64,000 nucleotides of DNA from Martinezella lusitana (GTDB lineage Bacteria > Pseudomonadota > Alphaproteobacteria > Rhizobiales > Rhizobiaceae), in contig NZ_WUEY01000016.1 of NCBI RefSeq assembly GCF_010668395.1, forward strand, positions 1 through 64,000, read 5' to 3'. The notes beneath the pieces are model-generated. The model had not been told where the DNA came from and ran no database searches. It saw only the letters and a list, made by a program, of their open reading frames with translations. Made by a program: the position numbers and the translations under genes. The stretch's first letter is position 1, and each line of letters starts with the position of its first letter. Below, one piece after another: positions 9,772-17,170 of the stretch.

Positions 9772-9775
9772 GGCC

Positions 9776-11740
9776 TCAACTTTCAGCCATTTGGAGTTCG
9801 TCTGCCAACGATGCGATTTCCTCGACGGCCGCCGCCAGATCTTCCGCCCCGCGCGACTGCTGGCGCGCCGCAGTTGCGGCTTGCTCTGAAGCGGAGCTTG
9901 CCTCTTGGGCCGCTGCAGCAATTTGTTGCGTGCCGGCCTGCACCTCTTTAGTTGCCACAAGAATTGCTTGGGTGGCCTCCAGTATCGACGTGTTGCTGCG
10001 CACCATCATTTCCACATCGGCTTCTGCTACCTCCAGCCGATCGATAATCAGCCTGCTCTTACCGATTTCGGCCTCTGACGCCAGGACGATAATCTCGAGC
10101 TCCCGCTGCACCGCCGCACTCTGAATCTGAATTTGCCGAACAATATCCTTGACGCCCTCAATGTTTTCGGAGGCATCCTGAGCGAGTTTGCGGATATCCG
10201 TCGAAACGATTGCGAAACCACGACCCGTTTCCCCGGCTCTCGCGGCCTCGACCGAGCCGCTCACCGCAAGCATGCTTGTCTGTACGGCTACAAGAACGAT
10301 CCGATCGACCGTGCGCTCGATCTGGAACGCGATTTCGCTAAGCGAATTCAGGTCAGACAATGCGCTTTTCGTTTCGCTGAGTGCGGCTGAAACGCCCGAT
10401 GCTATCGCTGTAAGCCCCGCCTTGTTCTTTGCCAGAAGCGCTTTAATCTCTCCAGCCTGCTTGCTCGCCAGTTCCGCGCTTTCCCGAGTCTGCGCCGCGC
10501 TCTTTTCAATCTGGATCATCGCCGCGTTGGCTTCTTGCGTAGCAGAGGCCTGCGCCTCCGCTCCTTTGCTAATCTGCTCGATGGCGACGAGAATTTCGCC
10601 CGCAGTGCCGGATAGCTCCTGAACGGTTGCGGATAGCTCTTCTGCGGCCGAGCCCAGCTCTTCGGTGCGCGACGCCCGCGAACTCCTGCCACTTTCGTTC
10701 ATCAGATCGTCAGCGAGCACTGCCAAACCTTGCGCGGTCTGCTGGCTTTCTTCAAGCGCGGCGCTCTGTTGTTGGACGGAGCGTTGTGCTTGTGTTGCGG
10801 CAGCGGACTGTTCTTCGGCTGCGGCACCAACAATTTCAGCACCCTTTTGTGCCTCACGCGTTGCCGCTTCAGCCTCAACAGCAGCAATCAGGATCACCTG
10901 ACTGTTCTGCGACAGTGCAGTCAAGCCCGAGCGTATGGTGTGCAACTCCTCGGACACCGATCGCCCCGAAACAGTCTGTTTTTGTGCACTGGCAGCGGCC
11001 GATTTTATGCGGGCCGCAATAGAGCGAACCCCTTCGACGATCAACTCGGCGCGTTGACTAACGTCGCGTGAACTCCGCTCGGCAATTTCTGCCAAGGCAC
11101 GAACCTCGTCGGCGACAACCGCAAAGCCTCGGCCTTCATCGCCCGCCCGAGCAGCCTCGATCGCTGCATTAAGAGCCAGCAGATTGGTGCGATCCGAGAT
11201 GTCCGCGACGGCGACAGTGGTGGTGCCAATACTTTCAGCCTGAGACTGAAGCTTGTCGATGACCGCAACGGAGCCGATCTGCCGTACGGCGTTGGCTTCG
11301 ATGGTTGCAATCGATGAATCGATCTGTGCGGCGGATTCCAACACCGAACTTTGAAGCGCCTCGGTGCGTTTACGCGCAACCTCCGCTTCGACCCTCGCCT
11401 CGGAAAATCTGGACCAAAGATGAGTGGTCGCCGCCAGAGACTCTTGGGCGGCGCCGGCGGCCTCTTCCGCCCCGCTTGCGATCTGCTCCAAGGCACGGCG
11501 CAATTCTTCCGCTGCGGCCGCAGCTTCGCCCACACCCGAGGCAAGCTCTTCCGTGGCAGCGCCTATGCGCTCCGCCGCCTTCTGCTGGCGCAGGCGCGAG
11601 CGATCCTGTGATTTGCGCGATGACGTTGAGGCAGTGTCTCGGATTGGTGTTGCAGAGCCGTCCTGGCCGAGGTTTGCAGCCGCTGTCTTCGCGCCTAGTT
11701 GCGTGGTTTTCACAAGTGCCATGGGATGCCCGTTAATCAC
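9776..11740 (-). CDS. Soluble methyl-accepting chemotaxis protein with two signalling tips
   Basis: 654 residues, almost all Ala/Glu/Ser/Gln-rich coiled coil. There is no transmembrane segment, HAMP or recognisable sensor domain. A canonical hairpin tip (NLLALNAAIEAARAG, then GRGFAVVADEVRALAE) lies at about 186-217. A second, divergent tip (VQTSMLAVSGSVEAARAGE, then GRGFAIVSTDIRKLAQ) lies at about 484-521. The protein therefore looks like two receptor signalling domains in tandem. It leads the che operon and lies 4 bp upstream of the triple-CheW gene. Met7 (11722) is an alternative start. The input signal is unknown and may come through a partner protein. Confidence 0.85.
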   Translation of the reverse strand: MINGHPMALVKTTQLGAKTAAANLGQDGSATPIRDTASTSSRKSQDRSRLRQQKAAERIGAATEELASGVGEAAAAAEELRRALEQIASGAEEAAGAAQESLAATTHLWSRFSEARVEAEVARKRTEALQSSVLESAAQIDSSIATIEANAVRQIGSVAVIDKLQSQAESIGTTTVAVADISDRTNLLALNAAIEAARAGDEGRGFAVVADEVRALAEIAERSSRDVSQRAELIVEGVRSIAARIKSAAASAQKQTVSGRSVSEELHTIRSGLTALSQNSQVILIAAVEAEAATREAQKGAEIVGAAAEEQSAAATQAQRSVQQQSAALEESQQTAQGLAVLADDLMNESGRSSRASRTEELGSAAEELSATVQELSGTAGEILVAIEQISKGAEAQASATQEANAAMIQIEKSAAQTRESAELASKQAGEIKALLAKNKAGLTAIASGVSAALSETKSALSDLNSLSEIAFQIERTVDRIVLVAVQTSMLAVSGSVEAARAGETGRGFAIVSTDIRKLAQDASENIEGVKDIVRQIQIQSAAVQRELEIIVLASEAEIGKSRLIIDRLEVAEADVEMMVRSNTSILEATQAILVATKEVQAGTQQIAAAAQEASSASEQAATAARQQSRGAEDLAAAVEEIASLADELQMAES

Positions 11741-11833
11741 CTTAAACTTGGATTGCAGTTCGGGAGCCGCGATTTACAGTATCGTCAGCTAAGCCATTTG
11801 ATTTTTATGAACTATTAGACGAGCCAAAGCAAT
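11741..11833. promoter_or_regulatory. Short AT-rich leader ahead of the che operon
   Basis: This 93-bp gap between the response-regulator gene stop and the receptor start is the only sizeable space upstream of the che operon, so it should carry the operon promoter unless transcription reads through from the stress-controlled gene upstream. It is AT-rich near 11796-11822. I could not identify a convincing -35/-10 pair or a sigma-54 element. Confidence 0.3.
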
Positions 11834-12211
11834 CTATGCGATCTTGAGTGATGCAAGTTCGCGAATTTGCCGAACGACATCAGCAATGTCATAAAGTTTT
11901 CCGATGTATCGAACCTCGGGGGGCAATTCGTCCTTCGACATTTTCAAAAAGCCAGATGTGACGATGATAGACATCTGCGGATGTGATTGCCGGACTTTTT
12001 TCGCCAAATCCAATCCATTCATCGAACCCGGCATATCGATATCAGTAAAAATAGTGCCTACGTCCGAATTCTCATCCAATACTATGAGCGCTTCGTCTGC
12101 AGTACGGGCTTCTAGAACTTTGAGCCCCGCGTCCTCAAGTTCCGCAACCAAGTTCATGCGTATCAGGCCCTCATCTTCTACAACCAGTACGCATTCTGTA
12201 TTCATGTTCAT
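11834..12211 (-). CDS. Single-domain response regulator under stress-type promoter
   Basis: 125 residues from 12211. The receiver has Glu12-Asp13, the acceptor Asp57 in FTDIDMPGSMNG, and VTSGF followed by YIGKLYD in place of the usual KP-Y. A start at 12247 is possible by frame, but it would lie only 3 bp below the -10 element of the GGAAC-N16-CGTT promoter at 12250-12274, so 12211 is preferred. Single-domain regulators of this type often pair with HWE kinases, and one lies 0.9 kb upstream on the same strand. It may tune the general stress response or feed the adjacent che operon; both are inference. Confidence 0.85.
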   Translation of the reverse strand: MNMNTECVLVVEDEGLIRMNLVAELEDAGLKVLEARTADEALIVLDENSDVGTIFTDIDMPGSMNGLDLAKKVRQSHPQMSIIVTSGFLKMSKDELPPEVRYIGKLYDIADVVRQIRELASLKIA

Positions 12212-12249
12212 ATCAGGAGATACCAGGTTTGAGTAAAGCCAACTCACGA

Positions 12250-12274
12250 AACGCCTAAGATGGCAAATGGTTCC
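12250..12274 (-). promoter_or_regulatory. EcfG-type general stress promoter
   Basis: Read on the minus strand, GGAAC (12270-12274), 16 bases, then CGTT (12250-12253). This is exactly the GGAAC-N16/17-CGTT signature of the alphaproteobacterial sigma-EcfG (RpoE2) regulon. It lies about 38 bp upstream of the response-regulator start at 12211, leaving a leader of about 30 nt. Confidence 0.75.
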
Positions 12275-12439
12275 AAATCGTTCGCGCAGGAACGCATTGT
12301 ATCCGATTTGTACGAACTTGGGAGACGCAGAGAATGCACCTTGGCGGTGGAACTCTGGTTATCGTCATGAATTTCCTTATGCCGCGGCTTCGGTCGTTGT
12401 GAAGGGCTTCGGCACAGAAATTGCTCGCTCGCTCGATCC

Positions 12440-12565
12440 TTAAACCGTTTTTCTCTCGTGACCGAAGATGAACATGCCGGGGAACCGAAAGCAGACGAAG
12501 GTCTCATACGAGGCGTGGATCCAGCCTTCCCTTCTGGCGGGTTGACCATAGAGCAGTTCCGTCAT
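12440..12565 (-). CDS. Possible 41-residue small protein
   Basis: An ATG at 12565 is preceded by GAGGGAAG at good ribosome-binding distance and opens a 41-residue frame ending at 12440. It is rich in aromatic residues in the middle (ETFVCFRFPGMFIFGHE). It matches no family I know. The good ribosome-binding site is the main support. It would lie about 170 bp upstream of the EcfG promoter of the response-regulator gene. Confidence 0.3.
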   Translation of the reverse strand: MTELLYGQPARREGWIHASYETFVCFRFPGMFIFGHERKTV

Positions 12566-13075
12566 TGCTTCCCTCGTGTTCGATGGAGCGATTTTCGGTA
12601 AGATTGGTTTGTGCCCGGCCGAATGGCGCCACGTCGCTCGCTCGATGGATGGCGAAACTCGAATCCCATGCCGACATATATCCGGCCGTCGAGGGCAGGG
12701 ACGCCGTCCAGGTCAACCCTATTGAGAGCGGCTACCTGGAAGTCGACAAAGCCGACTTTCGGAGCAAGCCCCGTTATTCAAAGACCATAATTGACAAGCT
12801 GCACGACAACCCCTCTCGCGATGGGGCGGCGACTTGACGGTTTGGCACGTTCCCTTCCGTTCATACGAGGACCTTCAAAGACACTGTCCCGCCATTGAAG
12901 CGTAGGGGCGCCGAAATGAACCGGAAGAACGACGCTGCGCCGAAGATCGAAAGGGGCCGAGGAAGCGACAAGATCTCGGTGGTCCGGTTGGCGTCGGAGC
13001 TTAGAGATTTCTTATCCGTCTATGGACAGCGACCGCCACCGCATAATCTCGCTTCGTTGAACCCTGTCGCCGTTC
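12566..13075. other. Region with no recognised gene
   Basis: About 510 bp between the possible small ORF and the HWE kinase stop. Short plus-strand frames (12565-12837 and 12895-13134) have no convincing ribosome-binding site and match no family I recognise. I see no strong repeat or terminator. Confidence 0.4.
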
Positions 13076-14173
13076 CTATGACGTCGGCGACGTTGGTGCT
13101 CCGCCCAGCGCATTCGAAGGAATGGTTAGTTTGATTATCAATCCTGCGGGGTTCCACTCTCGCTCTACGGATCCTCCAAGCGAATTGATCGTCGCCCTTT
13201 CGAGCTGCGAACCGAATCCGCTTGTCTTATTCGGCGTGACGGAAGGTCCCCCGATCTCCGTCCAAGTCAGCAGAAGCATTTCATGGTTGTGCACTTCGAT
13301 CTCAACTCGCCCGTGAATAGAGGATAGGGCGCCATACTTGACAGCGTTCGTTGAAAATTCGTGAAGAAGCAGCGCCAGCGAGGTCAACGAATGCCCTTGC
13401 AGTAGGAAGTTATTACCGCGTATCGACACGCGCTCGACGCCGTTGGCCCGATGGGCGGCAAAAAGCGCCCGAACAAGCGCAAAGATGGTCGTGTCTTCGG
13501 ACCGAACGGCAGAAGCACCGACGGTGGGGAGGGTCAACTCATGGGCAATCGCCAGCGCGTTCGTGCGAGCGCGCAGGTCAGTGGCAAGATCCTTGGTTGA
13601 AGTTGCGTTCCGCTCGCTCAAACCGATAACTGCATTCACAACGGCGAAGATGTTCTTTATTCGATGGTTCATCTCTCGCAGCAGCAAAACCTGACGCTCG
13701 GCGTCCCGTTTACGCTCCGAGATATCCCGTGCCAATTTTGAAGCGCCGATAATAGCCCCATGACTGTCGCGTATGGGCGACACGGTCAAGGAAATGTCCA
13801 GAAGGGTACCATTTTTATGACGCCGGACTGTCTCGTAGTGCTCGATTTTCCTGCCTTCGCGGATGTTGCCGATGATCGTGTCTTCCTCAACTAGACGATC
13901 ATCCGGAATAATGAGCGAGATATGCTGGCCGATCGCCTCCTTGGGCGTGTAGCCGAAAAGCCGTTCAGCGCTCCTATTCCAACTCGTAATGATGCCATGA
14001 ATGGACTTGCTGATGATCGCATCATCGGAGCTCTCGACAATGGCCGCGAGCAGCGCTTGCGCGGAAGACTCGCTTTCGTTCGACGGCCCTTCGAGGATGC
14101 TATCCGTGGGGTCAGGCTGCGATACAGTCGGTCTTTCGAAGGGATTATCTGCAGATGTTTCCTCTCCGCGCAT
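13076..14173 (-). CDS. PAS-HWE family sensor histidine kinase
   Basis: 365 residues from Met at 14173, chosen because GGGAG stands 7 bases before it; a longer start at 14206 has no visible ribosome-binding site. A PAS domain with a PAC motif is followed by the HWE/HisKA_2 dimerisation box (LLREMNHRIKNIFAVVNA), and the ATPase domain carries the diagnostic W-x-E in LLTWTEIGG. There is no membrane segment. HWE kinases commonly feed PhyR-type or single-domain regulators in the general stress response, which fits the EcfG-controlled regulator encoded just downstream. A different cognate regulator elsewhere in the genome cannot be excluded. Confidence 0.88.
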   Translation of the reverse strand: MRGEETSADNPFERPTVSQPDPTDSILEGPSNESESSAQALLAAIVESSDDAIISKSIHGIITSWNRSAERLFGYTPKEAIGQHISLIIPDDRLVEEDTIIGNIREGRKIEHYETVRRHKNGTLLDISLTVSPIRDSHGAIIGASKLARDISERKRDAERQVLLLREMNHRIKNIFAVVNAVIGLSERNATSTKDLATDLRARTNALAIAHELTLPTVGASAVRSEDTTIFALVRALFAAHRANGVERVSIRGNNFLLQGHSLTSLALLLHEFSTNAVKYGALSSIHGRVEIEVHNHEMLLLTWTEIGGPSVTPNKTSGFGSQLERATINSLGGSVEREWNPAGLIIKLTIPSNALGGAPTSPTS

Positions 14174-14231
14174 GTGCTTGCTCCCAAATGTCGAACTTTT
14201 TGCCATGGATAAGCAAATGTCAGTTCGGGGA

Positions 14232-14247
14232 TAGGATCATTATCCTA
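14232..14247. promoter_or_regulatory. 16-bp palindrome upstream of the HWE kinase
   Basis: TAGGAT-CATT-ATCCTA is a perfect inverted repeat with 6-bp arms, 58 bp upstream of the preferred kinase start. Its size and place fit an operator, but the protein that would bind it is unknown. Confidence 0.35.
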
Positions 14248-14679
14248 AACCATGTCTTGCCGCCCTGCCGTCGAATATGCGGTATATACCGAACAAGGCA
14301 GCGCAGATATTATATCCGCTTAGGAGGCGTTGGGAAGCCGATCGTCACAAGGAGAGTTGTTTCGGCAAGGTCATGGTTCCCTTTCGGCGCCGAATTGCCT
14401 CGATGCTCTTCGCAACGCGGTGAACATCGATTGCACAGCGGCATAACCTGTACCGACTGGCTGATATCTATCGCCGTCCGTGGTGAAACCATGTTCACAG
14501 GAATCTTCAATCAAGATTTGCGGAGCAACGTCATTTAGAAACCAACTATGAAATAGAGGCGGTCGATAGGCCCGCATTGATCTGCGAGATGATCGCTACG
14601 ATTTTCCGCCGGGAGAAACAGCCCCAATTAGCGGCTTTGGCCGGAAGCCAGCGCCTGCGCCGAGCTTTCAGGTTGCGAT
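14248..14679. other. Region with no recognised gene
   Basis: About 430 bp between the kinase upstream region and the 3-prime end of the PRC-barrel pseudogene. Short frames on both strands match no family and have no good ribosome-binding site. Confidence 0.4.
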
Positions 14680-14977
14680 CTAGTCGCGATGTTCGGGCAT
14701 CGCCTTCAACGGATCCTTGGTCCAAGATGTCACGCCGTGAATCTCGTCGCTTTTGGCACGCGTGAAGTGAAGATTGGCCATCGGAAGCGACACCGGCTTG
14801 GCCTCGATGCCGAGGAAGCCCGACAACATCGATCACGACTTTGCTGGCGCTGCCGCATCCGTGCACGTGATCAACCGTACTGACCTTGTGGTCGCCAGCT
14901 CCATAGATCGATGCGCCTTTGAGATTGGCCTGCGTAAATTCATCTTCGCTTGATCGTATATAATTGCTAGGATCCAT
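14680..14977 (-). pseudogene. PRC-barrel domain protein, frameshifted
   Basis: The ATG at 14977 has a perfect AGGAGG 8 bases upstream. The protein begins MDPSNYIRSSEDEFTQANL and runs through KVSTVDHVHGCGSASKVVIDV, a PRC-barrel N-terminal half. One extra base within about 14821-14826 then shifts the frame. In the corrected frame it continues GFLGIEAKPVSLPMANLHF and TSWTKDPLKAMPEHRD to a TAG at 14680, giving the usual size of about 98 residues. As it stands the ORF runs into unrelated sequence down to 14546. PRC-barrel proteins of this size are common in rhizobial stress clusters. Confidence 0.8.
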
Positions 14978-15004
14978 AGTGAGATCCTCCTTTCGATTTT
15001 GCCT

Positions 15005-15207
15005 TCAATGCCGGACTGGGAGAAGGCTAATCTCACGCGGAGGCTGATGTAAGTCGGGCGACTTGCTAATGGTACACGTGATAGGCGGCATTGTGCTTGC
15101 GCGTTGCCGCAACCTCGCCACGCTTTTCCCTCCTGTGTGGGCGGCGGGATGGCTAATGTGTTTGCCTTGTCCGGCGGCGCCTGCCTTCTTGCCGCCGCCA
15201 ACATCAT
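15005..15207 (-). other. Possible small gene with strong ribosome-binding site
   Basis: AGGAGG at about 15217-15222 precedes a double ATG at 15207. In the ATG frame the translation looks non-native. In another frame it reads KKAGAAGQGKHISHPAAHTG and ends at 15005, a hydrophilic Gly/His/Lys-rich sequence more like a real small protein. The combination suggests a small stress-region gene damaged near its start, but I cannot name a family. Confidence 0.25.
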
Positions 15208-15266
15208 CGTTGACGACCTCCTAACTCTCCGATCAGCCTCTTACTCCAAGACCCACCGCCATCCTC

Positions 15267-15307
15267 ATCGCTTATAGCGATACAGTCGGCCGTATGCCGG
15301 CTTTTTT
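15267..15307 (+). terminator. Double hairpin plus T-run, orphan terminator
   Basis: ATCGCT-TAT-AGCGAT (15267-15281) is followed at once by AGTCGGC-CGTAT-GCCGGCT (15284-15302, one G-T pair) and six T bases (15302-15307). This is a Rho-independent terminator pattern for plus-strand transcription, but no plus-strand gene lies upstream of it, so a small RNA ending here is possible. Confidence 0.5.
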
Positions 15308-15845
15308 CCCGACGAGCAGCGTTCTGGGAATAACTCTCTGCGAAGGGCGCTCGCCAAAGCGTCGACCTGAATGAACAGCAACAGAAAACGCAAGCCGTCT
15401 CGCACGGTTTGCGTCAGGGCGAAATCAGACACCCGGTGAGATTGGGTTGGGTACTTGCTAACAATCCGACTACTTGGTCATCGATGACTCCGCCGGCTGA
15501 GATCGAGACATTCCAAGATCACTACGAGTTAGATCGGTTTTCTGACGGAGCATCCGACATTCACCATGTCGCCACTATGCCGACCACCTTTCCCGAAGCC
15601 CTGTGCTCTTCGACACGGCCATATCCCAGACGTCGGTAATTGAGACCGACAGCTAAATTGACCGTTGTAGCTCGCGGCGATAAGCGCCTCGCGCCCTCCA
15701 GTTGCTTTCCTTCGTCTCCTCCAAGGGGCAGGTGCCTTGGAAAGCAAAATTCGCCGTTACCAAAACGGAACAATCGCAGATCGCGTTCGACAAGGATAGT
15801 CTAATCTCGTTGGGCTTTTTACGCGTTCGTCAAGGAGGCGAAATA
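15308..15845. other. Region with no recognised gene
   Basis: About 540 bp with only short frames (for example 15409-15639 plus) that match no family. A GGAAC at about 15767 is followed by CGTT after only 12 bases, which is the wrong spacing for an EcfG promoter. Confidence 0.35.
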
Positions 15846-16260
15846 GTGTCAAGAAAAATCAGCATATTGTTTGGCGCTCTTGCAATCGGCGCGCTGGGGC
15901 CGTTGGCCGCTCACGCTTAAGGCGTGGTGGGCGGAGCGCGAAACGGCGCGGACGAAGGTAATCGGCAGGCGGGGCCTGTTGGCGTAGTGGTTGGTGGTGC
16001 GGGCAGGAACCGGCGGCATGAATGGACTGCTGGGAATTGATGAGCACCCCCGCTTTCATGACTATGTCGTAAAAGAGAAGCGGCCATCGATTGTATATCA
16101 AGACAGCGTCGCAGTCGGTGCCGTGCTTCCCGAGGAGGACGTGCAATACTATGACGTCCCACCGGAATATGGAGTAACGAAGCACCGTTATACCATTCTG
16201 AACAACCACGTCGTTCTCGTGGACCCTCGTACGCGCACGGTTGTTGAGGTCGTTCAATAG
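15846..16260 (+). pseudogene. DUF1236 secreted protein, broken by stop and frameshift
   Basis: A GTG at 15846 follows AAGGAGG at good distance and encodes a 24-residue signal peptide (SRKISILFGALAIGALGPLAAHA). An in-frame TAA at 15918-15920 stands where the frame otherwise continues GVVGGARNGADEGNRQAGP. A one-base shift at about 16000-16012 then leads into NGLLGIDEHPRFHDYVVKEK and the conserved C-terminus PEYGVTKHRYTILNNHVVLV, ending in a stop at 16258-16260. The C-terminal part is a DUF1236 domain. The TAA could come from a C-to-T change in CAA. Two separate lesions make a true pseudogene likelier than one reading error. Confidence 0.78.
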
Positions 16261-16402
16261 GTACGTGCTGCAAAAACATATACCTACTTTTGTGCCTGAT
16301 AGCATACTCATCCATCGCGCTGGAAGTTGCAGCTCCAGTATTCATCCCCTGCGGCAGCATGTATACCAGCGGTAGCCTCCGCACCGACGACACTTGCCGA
16401 CC

Positions 16403-16427
16403 GGTGCCTCCGTCGATAGGAGGCACC
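16403..16427. terminator. Perfect 9-bp hairpin between convergent genes
   Basis: GGTGCCTCC (16403-16411) and GGAGGCACC (16419-16427) form a perfect stem with a 7-base loop. It lies between the end of the DUF1236 pseudogene and the end of the histidine-rich gene, which converge on it, so a bidirectional transcript end is plausible. A T-run is missing, which lowers confidence. Confidence 0.4.
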
Positions 16428-16454
16428 TCCAGATCGGTGCCGCGGTGGTGTTAT

Positions 16455-16655
16455 TTATTTCGCGGATTGCTTATGGGCTTCACTGGAAGATTTATGGGCG
16501 CGTTCCGCATGCTCGTGCGCGGCTTCTGAATGCCGCTTTGCCTCCTCATGCTTGCCACTTGTGTGCGCATGCGCGGCCTCGTAGTGATGGTGCGCTGCCG
16601 CAGCATGGTGGCCGGCTGCTGTATGATGATGGTCATTTGATGGATGGGTAGCCAT
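16455..16655 (-). CDS. Histidine-rich small protein
   Basis: 66 residues, 17 of them histidine, in clusters such as DHHHTAAGHHAAAAHHHYEA and then in spaced A-H and E-H pairs (HSEAAHEHAERAHKSSSEAH). AGGAGG stands 5 bases before the ATG. It has no signal peptide or membrane segment. The composition suggests metal binding or a disordered stress protein; neither is shown. A possible stress promoter (GGAAC-N16-TGTT) lies upstream. Among stress genes on both sides it is likely a small general-stress product. Confidence 0.72.
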   Translation of the reverse strand: MATHPSNDHHHTAAGHHAAAAHHHYEAAHAHTSGKHEEAKRHSEAAHEHAERAHKSSSEAHKQSAK

Positions 16656-16702
16656 TGTTTCCTCCTGTTGGAATACCTTTGATCATGCCAAGGGCAATGA
16701 TT

Positions 16703-16727
16703 AACAATCCAAACCTGTCGATGTTCC
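16703..16727 (-). promoter_or_regulatory. Possible EcfG-type promoter, variant -10
   Basis: On the minus strand GGAAC (16723-16727), 16 bases, then TGTT (16703-16706). The -35 and the spacing match the sigma-EcfG consensus; the -10 differs in its first base. It sits 48 bp upstream of the histidine-rich gene start. Confidence 0.4.
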
Positions 16728-17170
16728 CGTGCGTTCCACCAAATCAACAATGTTCTCCATCCTCGCGCTAAATTCATTGCTTCGTTGGGGGTGCCAGGAA
16801 GGGTTTGCTACGCTAAGGCCAACCCGCGGCTCCGGCGCGAAGGAGTATTTTCCAGAATCCTGATCGGATCGTTCAAAAACTCCTGTTGAGGCATCGGGAG
16901 TGGATGCTTTCCGCCGCATCGCACCATTCTTTTGTTGTTGGACTCGCTACGGAGCTCCAATCTTTCCTCGCAAAACATCGATGGAGGGATTGGAGATGAA
17001 CCCTGAGAGGGATGATACCCAAGAGCTACCACTGTGGGAAATCCTCATTTATGTCAGCGTAAGTAGCGAGAAGGGGCGCTCTGATCCCCATCGCCGGAGC
17101 GCGATGTGAGAAGCTGATAATTTCGCCTACAGGATGCATCGCAGGAGGTTTGAGCGGGATGCATTTGCCG
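16728..17170. other. Region with no recognised gene
   Basis: About 440 bp between the histidine-rich gene promoter and the DUF2252 stop. A short plus-strand frame from about 16996 (37 residues, beginning MNPERDDTQELPL) has a weak ribosome-binding site and no known relative. Confidence 0.35.

Noticed and set aside
8353..9960. Longer start (9960) for the triple-CheW protein
   Set aside because: The extra 63 residues are Arg/Ser-rich antisense-like sequence lying inside the receptor gene; the start at 9771 lies 4 bp after the receptor stop and opens directly into the first CheW domain.
11834..12247. Longer start (12247) for the single-domain regulator
   Set aside because: It would begin 3 bp from the -10 of the EcfG promoter, before a transcript could exist.
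15765..15790. GGAAC...CGTT upstream of the DUF1236 pseudogene as an EcfG promoter
   Set aside because: The spacer is only 12 bases, not 16-17.
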